Shown one piece after another: positions 59,528 through 64,000 of a DNA stretch of 64,000 bases (position 1 is its first letter; the number at the start of each line of letters is the position of its first letter). The position numbers and the translations under genes are program-made. Source of the stretch: Actinomadura kijaniata NBRC 14229 (lineage in GTDB: Bacteria > Actinomycetota > Actinomycetes > Streptosporangiales > Streptosporangiaceae); assembly GCF_001552175.1 (NCBI RefSeq), contig NZ_BCQR01000042.1:1-64000 (forward strand), read 5' to 3'. Below the pieces are notes generated by a model that saw only the letters and a list, made by a program, of their open reading frames with translations, did no database searches and had not been told where the DNA came from.

Positions 59528-59743
59528 TCCCGGCGGGGCGGGGAAGATCCGCGCTGTCCCGTCCCGTGCCCTAATGTGCCGAGTGCCCGGGCGGCGTCGG
59601 CTTCGCGTGGCAGAATGCGGGATGCGCCCTCCGTGCTCGGTGGGGTGCTGATGAGGGGGTGAGCCCGCCCGCGACGGCCGCGACGTCCGGGGCGCGTGTC
59701 GCCCCGTCGAGCACGGCCGACTTGCCGGGAGGAGGTGCGCGGC

Positions 59744-61906
59744 GTGACCCGTGCCGCCCGACGCCGCCGCGAGCCCGCCGCCCGCCGCCTCGCCGTCCCG
59801 GTCACGGCGACCCTCACCGGACTGACCCTCGCCGCCTCCGTCGCGGTTCCCGCCGCGCTCGCCCCCGAACGCCCCGCCGACCGTTCCACCGCCCGGCCCG
59901 CCCCGGAACGCACCGTGCGCGGCGCGGCGGCCGGGGCGCTGCGCGCGGCCCGCACCGACCAGATCCGCGCCCGCCAGTGGCATCTGAACGACATGCACGT
60001 GACGCGCGCCTGGCGCTGGTCGCGGGGCGCGGGCGTCACCGTCGCGGTGCTGGACACCGGCGTCGACCGCCGCCACCCCGACCTGGCCGGGCGCGTCACC
60101 ACCGGCCCCGACCTGACCGGCGGCACCCGGCGTCCCGGCGGCAAGTACTGGGGCCTGCACGGCACCTCGATGGCCAGCATCATCGCCGGGCACGGCCACG
60201 GCCCCGGCCAGCAGGAGGGCGTGCTCGGGCTCGCGCCCCAGGCGCAGATCCTGTCGGTCCGCGTCACCTGGGAGAACGACGACCCGATGCGCCGCAACGG
60301 CGGCGAGGTCGGCCGCAACCGCGACGCCGTCGCCCAGGGCATCCGGTACGCCGTCGACAACGGCGCCCACGTCATCAACATGTCCCTCGGCGGCGGACGC
60401 CAGTTCTACAACGGCAGCCAGGCCGAGGAGTCGGCGATCAGGTACGCGCTGTCCAGGGGCGTCGTGCTGATCGCGTCGGCGGGCAACGACGGCTCCGCCG
60501 CCAACCGCAAGAACTTCCCCGCCGCCTACCCCGGCGTCATCGCCGTCGGCGCGCTCGACCGGCGGCTGCGGCTGTGGAAGGACAGCAACCGGCACCCCTA
60601 CGTCACCGTCTGCGCGCCCGGCGTGGACATCGTCAGTGCCGACGCGGGCACCGGCTACGTCGTCGGCACCGGCACCAGCCCGTCGTCGGCGATCGTCGCG
60701 GGCGTGGCGGCGCTGATCCGGTCGCGGTACCCGAAGCTGACCCCCGAGCAGATCCGGCAGGCGCTCGTCCAGGGCTCCCCGCCGCGCCGCCAGCCGACCG
60801 GCTCCGAGACCTGCCGGGGCCCGCTGGACGCGGCGCGCGCGTTGCAGGCCGCCGCCCGCCTCAGCAAGGCCCGGACGCTGTCGGGCGCGGCGCCGGCGCC
60901 GGCCGACTCGCGCCCGATGTCCGCGCCCGAGGAGGACGAGGAGCCCGACACCCTCCTGTTCGCGATCCTCGCCGGCGGGGGAGTCCTGGTCCTGCTGGGC
61001 CTGGTGCTCGGCTGGCGGCAGCGCCGCCGTCCGGGCGACGAGGACGACTTCGCCTACGAGCCGCCGCGCGAACCGGCCGGCGCGGTGGCCCCCTCGGGCC
61101 CCGTCGCGGAGCCGCCGGTGTGGCAGAGCCGGGACGTCTCCCTGTCGGGGACGAGCGCCGACCTGTCCATCCCGCACGGGACCCCGGCCGACAAGCCCGT
61201 GTGGCCGCCGAACGGGGACCGGCCGGAGCGCGACCGCCACGAGCCGGCCGAGAGCCCCCCGTACGTGGCCCCCGGCCACCGGCCCGCGTACGCGGACCCG
61301 CCGTACCGGCCGGGAGAGGCGGCATACGGTCCCGCGGACGCCGCCCCCGTCCCGTACGACCCGGCCGAGACGGCGGCCGACCGGGCATACGGCGACCCCG
61401 CGAGCACCGCGTACGACGCGGACCCGCCCTACGGCCCCGCGTACACCGCCGGCGGGCGGGAACGCGCCGACGACCCCTCGGTGACGCCTGACATCCATGA
61501 CCCCCTGGGCGTGGGCGACCCTCCCGAGGTTCCCGGCGTCGGCTCCCCGCTCTACGGCGAGGGCCCGCGGCCCGGCCGCGACCCTTGGAGCACGGGCGCC
61601 CCCGACCCGTTCGACGGCGGTGGCCCGCCCGCGCCCTCGGGGGGCCCCGTCCCGGACGCCGACACGACCGCCACCGACGGGTACCCGACGTTCGACGACG
61701 ACGAGTGGGACCGGTTCCGGCGCAGCGCCCTGGCGGAGCCGGGAGCGGACACGGACGGGTTGCCCGGCGGCGCGTTCCCGCCGGCCCCGCCGCCCGGCCT
61801 GGCCGACCGGCCCAGCACCGTGGACCCCCTGGACGAGGACCCGCTGCGGCGGGGACGCCGGTCCCGGCCCGCCGACGAGGACGACTACCGGCCGCCGTGG
61901 TGGTGA
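59744..61906 (+). CDS. Mycosin-type subtilisin protease
   Basis: A 720-residue secreted and membrane-anchored S8 serine protease. After a signal-like segment (VTATLTGLTLAASVAVPAALA) come Asp104 in VAVLDTGVDRRHPD, His139 in LHGTSMASIIAGHGHG, Asn248 in ASAGNDG and Ser312 in GTGTSPSSAIVAGVAAL. One membrane helix (about 403-423) and a disordered Pro/Asp-rich tail of about 295 residues end the protein. Mycosins belong to type VII (ESX) secretion systems, but no ESX genes lie nearby. The GTG at 59744 has GGAGG. Confidence 0.9.
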   Translation: MTRAARRRREPAARRLAVPVTATLTGLTLAASVAVPAALAPERPADRSTARPAPERTVRGAAAGALRAARTDQIRARQWHLNDMHVTRAWRWSRGAGVTVAVLDTGVDRRHPDLAGRVTTGPDLTGGTRRPGGKYWGLHGTSMASIIAGHGHGPGQQEGVLGLAPQAQILSVRVTWENDDPMRRNGGEVGRNRDAVAQGIRYAVDNGAHVINMSLGGGRQFYNGSQAEESAIRYALSRGVVLIASAGNDGSAANRKNFPAAYPGVIAVGALDRRLRLWKDSNRHPYVTVCAPGVDIVSADAGTGYVVGTGTSPSSAIVAGVAALIRSRYPKLTPEQIRQALVQGSPPRRQPTGSETCRGPLDAARALQAAARLSKARTLSGAAPAPADSRPMSAPEEDEEPDTLLFAILAGGGVLVLLGLVLGWRQRRRPGDEDDFAYEPPREPAGAVAPSGPVAEPPVWQSRDVSLSGTSADLSIPHGTPADKPVWPPNGDRPERDRHEPAESPPYVAPGHRPAYADPPYRPGEAAYGPADAAPVPYDPAETAADRAYGDPASTAYDADPPYGPAYTAGGRERADDPSVTPDIHDPLGVGDPPEVPGVGSPLYGEGPRPGRDPWSTGAPDPFDGGGPPAPSGGPVPDADTTATDGYPTFDDDEWDRFRRSALAEPGADTDGLPGGAFPPAPPPGLADRPSTVDPLDEDPLRRGRRSRPADEDDYRPPWW

Positions 61907-62007
61907 CCGGCGTACTCCGCCGGGCGTAGCGCGGAAGCCGCCTGACGTGGGATTACAGGCCCCGTGCCGGCCGCCGACCATCGACTTGTCCGCACTGGAG
62001 GAGGTCG

Positions 62008-62325
62008 ATGGAGATGATGACCGCGATGACCGCGCTGACCACGTTGGCGGCCCACCCCGGGCCCTGGCGCGACGGCCCCCACGGAGGCGCCTACGACGCG
62101 CCCGCCTGGTGGCCGGTGTTCCCGATCGGGTTCGGGCTGTTCTGGCTGGCGGTGCTGGCCGGGGCGTTCTACCTGCTGCGCCGCCGGGGCTGGGCCCGGC
62201 CCGCGACGGCGGGGGCCGACCCGCTGGCGCAGGCGCGTTCCACCCTGGCCGAGCGGTTCGCCCGCGGGGAGATCGACGAGGACGAGTACCTCACCCGCTC
62301 GGCGGCGCTGCGCCAGGACGTCTGA
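62008..62325 (+). CDS. SHOCT-domain membrane protein
   Basis: A 105-residue protein with one membrane helix (WWPVFPIGFGLFWLAVLAGAFYLL) and the C-terminal SHOCT motif DPLAQARSTLAERFARGEIDEDEYLTRSAAL. SHOCT often mediates oligomerisation of short secreted or membrane proteins. GGAGGAGG precedes the ATG. Function unknown. Confidence 0.85.
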   Translation: MEMMTAMTALTTLAAHPGPWRDGPHGGAYDAPAWWPVFPIGFGLFWLAVLAGAFYLLRRRGWARPATAGADPLAQARSTLAERFARGEIDEDEYLTRSAALRQDV

Positions 62326-62347
62326 CGGGGAGGGCGGGGTCCGGGCG

Positions 62348-62917
62348 CTACTCGGACTCCGCCTCCTCGAAGATCCGGTCGACCCCGTCGGGGTCCATCG
62401 GGGAACGGACGGCCGCGTCGGCGAACCGGGCGAGCAGCCGCGCGAACTCGGTCCGCTCCCCGGGCGTCCAGTCCGCCATCAGCTCGCGCATGTAGTCGAG
62501 GCGGAACCGTTCGGCGACCTGCTTGACCCGCGCGCCCGCGTCGGTCAGGCCCAGGTTGGCGCGGCGAGCGTCCATGGGGGAGGGGCGGCGGGACACCAGG
62601 CCCGCGTCGATGGCGTGGCCGACCAGGCGGCTGGCGGTCGAGGGGTCGATCTCCAGGCGTTCGGCGACCGCGCCGACGGTGACCTCCGGGCCGTCCGCGC
62701 AGTCGCTGAGCGCGGCCACCGCGTGCACCACCATCAGGTTCGACAGCTGCAACGGCCGCCCGCCCGGCCCGCCGGAGGTCTGGGCCCGGATACGCTTCAT
62801 CAGGTCGGGCTTCGCCCACACCCGGCGCAGGTGGAACAGCGCGAGGGCGATGTCGTTGAGCACCGGGTCGTCCACCGGGTCGACCGGAGCCCCGGCGGTG
62901 GGCCTGTCCGTCGCCAT
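62348..62917 (-). CDS. MarR-family transcriptional regulator
   Basis: A 189-residue winged-helix protein: DCADGPEVTVGAVAERLEIDPSTASRLVGHAIDAGLVSRRPSPMDARRANLGLTDAGARV is the DNA-binding region. The ATG at 62917 has GGAG nine bases upstream. The C-terminal tail is acidic. It converges on the SHOCT gene, and no adjacent target is evident. Ligand unknown. Confidence 0.85.
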   Translation of the reverse strand: MATDRPTAGAPVDPVDDPVLNDIALALFHLRRVWAKPDLMKRIRAQTSGGPGGRPLQLSNLMVVHAVAALSDCADGPEVTVGAVAERLEIDPSTASRLVGHAIDAGLVSRRPSPMDARRANLGLTDAGARVKQVAERFRLDYMRELMADWTPGERTEFARLLARFADAAVRSPMDPDGVDRIFEEAESE

Positions 62918-63254
62918 GCGCGTTCTCCGTTCCTCTCGGACGCCGTCTCGCCGCCCGGATGGCCGGACGATTACAAATGTACTATGCATACTTTAACGCG
63001 TGCGGTCCCGGAGAGTTCCGGATCCGCGTGGCGGGTTCCCCCGGCGCCGCCGACACGGATGTGGTGCACTGGGGCCTGCGCGTTCTCATGGGACGACGGG
63101 CACCGGCCTTCCCCGCGAACCGCCGGACGGCGTCGGTGCGGCCGACTAGCATGGCAGCGGCCGAACCCGGATGACCCGGGATCAGTGACCACAGAGGGGA
63201 TTCCGTGCCAGGGCGACAGGGCCCCGGCGACGCTCCCGTTACCTGGACGGCAGC

Positions 63255-63575
63255 ATGAACGATGACCCAGTACCCGAGCCGCTGACCACTGGTCTGGACG
63301 AGGAGGAGCACGCCTTCCCGGCCGATCTGCTCTCCGAGCGCGACCGCCAGATCCTCGCCTTCGAACGGCAGTGGTGGAAGTACGCCGGAGCCAAGGAGCA
63401 GGCCATCCGCGAGCTGTTCGACATGTCGGCGACGCGGTACTACCAGCTCCTCAACATCCTCATCGACCGCCCCGAGGCGCTCGAACACGACCCCATGCTC
63501 GTCAAGCGCCTGCGCCGGATGCGGACCCAGCGGCAGCGGCAGCGTGCCGCGCGTCGGCTGGGCATCCGGCCCTGA
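63255..63575 (+). CDS. DUF3263 protein
   Basis: A 106-residue protein: LLSERDRQILAFERQWWKYAGAKEQAIRELFDMSATRYYQLLNILIDRPEALEHDPMLVKRLRRMRTQRQRQRAARRL. This is the DUF3263 pattern, a small basic HTH-like actinobacterial protein usually encoded just upstream of otsB. It probably binds DNA. The next gene starts 19 bases downstream, or two bases if an upstream GTG is used. Confidence 0.88.
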   Translation: MNDDPVPEPLTTGLDEEEHAFPADLLSERDRQILAFERQWWKYAGAKEQAIRELFDMSATRYYQLLNILIDRPEALEHDPMLVKRLRRMRTQRQRQRAARRLGIRP

Positions 63576-63594
63576 GGTGACCAAGACTGGTCCC

Positions 63595-64000
63595 GTGATC
63601 TCACCCCCTGCCACGACGGCCGCCGGTGCGAGCGGCCTGGACGCGATCCGTGACAACCCCGCCGAGGCGGTCCTCGGTTTCGACTTCGACGGCACCCTGG
63701 CGCCGATCGTCGCCGACCCGGCGGCGGCCCGGGCCCATCCCCGGGCGGCCGCGACCCTGGCCCGCCTGGCCCCGCTCGTCGGCTCCCTGGTGATCATCAC
63801 CGGGCGGCCGGCCGCCACCGCCGTCGAGTACGGCGGGTTCGACGGCCTCGACGGTCTGGTCGTGCTCGGCCAGTACGGCCGGGAGCGCTGGGAGTCCGGC
63901 GTGCTGACCGCGCCCGAGCCGCCGCCCGGCGTCGCCGAGGTCCGGGCCAAGCTGCCGGAGGTCCTGGAGGCGTCCGGCGCGCCGCCCGAGACCTACGTGG
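63595..64000 (+). CDS. otsB: Trehalose-phosphatase OtsB (5' part; runs off the window)
   Basis: The first about 135 residues are visible. The HAD motif I LGFDFDGTLAPIVADPAAARAHP, motif II LVIITGRPAA and LVVLGQYGRERWESG are typical of trehalose-6-phosphate phosphatase. It removes phosphate from trehalose-6-phosphate. The GTG start is 63595 or the in-frame GTG 63577. The gene is incomplete at the window edge. Confidence 0.88.
   Translation, partial: MISPPATTAAGASGLDAIRDNPAEAVLGFDFDGTLAPIVADPAAARAHPRAAATLARLAPLVGSLVIITGRPAATAVEYGGFDGLDGLVVLGQYGRERWESGVLTAPEPPPGVAEVRAKLPEVLEASGAPPETYV

Overview
The window is high-GC actinobacterial chromosome. It carries the mycothiol glycosyltransferase MshA, the RNA polymerase regulator CarD, SenX3-RegX3, a mycosin protease, an F420/PPOX-type oxidoreductase and a pSAM2-like integrative element. 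This mix suggests a filamentous actinomycete such as Actinomadura or a relative; the genus is an inference from gene content only.

Bases 1-1850 hold a GC-rich imperfect repeat array that is interrupted by a 1.42-kb transposon-like unit (128-1545). The unit has inverted ends, a 5-bp target duplication and a secreted cutinase-like hydrolase inside. Bases 1.9-14.2 kb hold accessory metabolism and regulation: two MFS exporters with divergent MarR and LysR regulators, a macrodomain protein, a universal stress protein, a nitrilase-family amidase, an acyl-CoA synthetase, a methyltransferase, a PEP-utilizing-type protein without the usual catalytic histidine, and an SDR. Bases 14.4-33.3 kb are a core block: mshA, a YbjN protein, gpmA, phoU diverging from senX3-regX3 across a PHO-box-like site, an LpqE-like lipoprotein, carD-ispF, cysS, a ClpN-domain protein and rlmB. 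It ends in tRNA-Thr(TGT). A TetR gene and an SDR/hydrolase fusion gene share a palindromic operator.

Bases 33244-49512 are an integrated actinomycete integrative and conjugative element (AICE) in the 3' end of tRNA-Thr, bounded by 49-bp direct repeats. The left part is the int-xis-rep cassette with overlapping genes, followed by transfer and spread genes with an FtsK/TraSA-like DNA pump. The middle has a regulatory block: a HTH protein, a PP2C phosphatase, an RsbW-like ATPase and an XRE/DUF5753 regulator. A recurring GTCTAGGGGG-type site precedes three of its transcription units. The right part is cargo of clearly lower GC: a three-gene ABC-three-component (ABC-3C) conflict system (DUF4297-like nuclease with C-terminal ABC-3C domain, middle component, zinc-hook ATPase) behind a large palindrome, and a GNAT acetyltransferase. 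Matching arm-type repeats lie inside each end.

Bases 49.6-64 kb return to chromosome: a phenylalanine-hydroxylase family protein, a RibD-like reductase, a FolP2-like DHPS homologue, an FAD-dependent dehydrogenase, an HExxGH metallopeptidase-like protein, a DUF485 plus acetate-type symporter operon, a mycosin protease, a SHOCT protein, a MarR regulator, a DUF3263 protein and the start of a trehalose-phosphatase gene cut by the window edge.

The most interesting material is the AICE: a candidate anti-phage or anti-plasmid ABC-3C island on a conjugative element, next to an element-wide operator set and unexplained palindromes.
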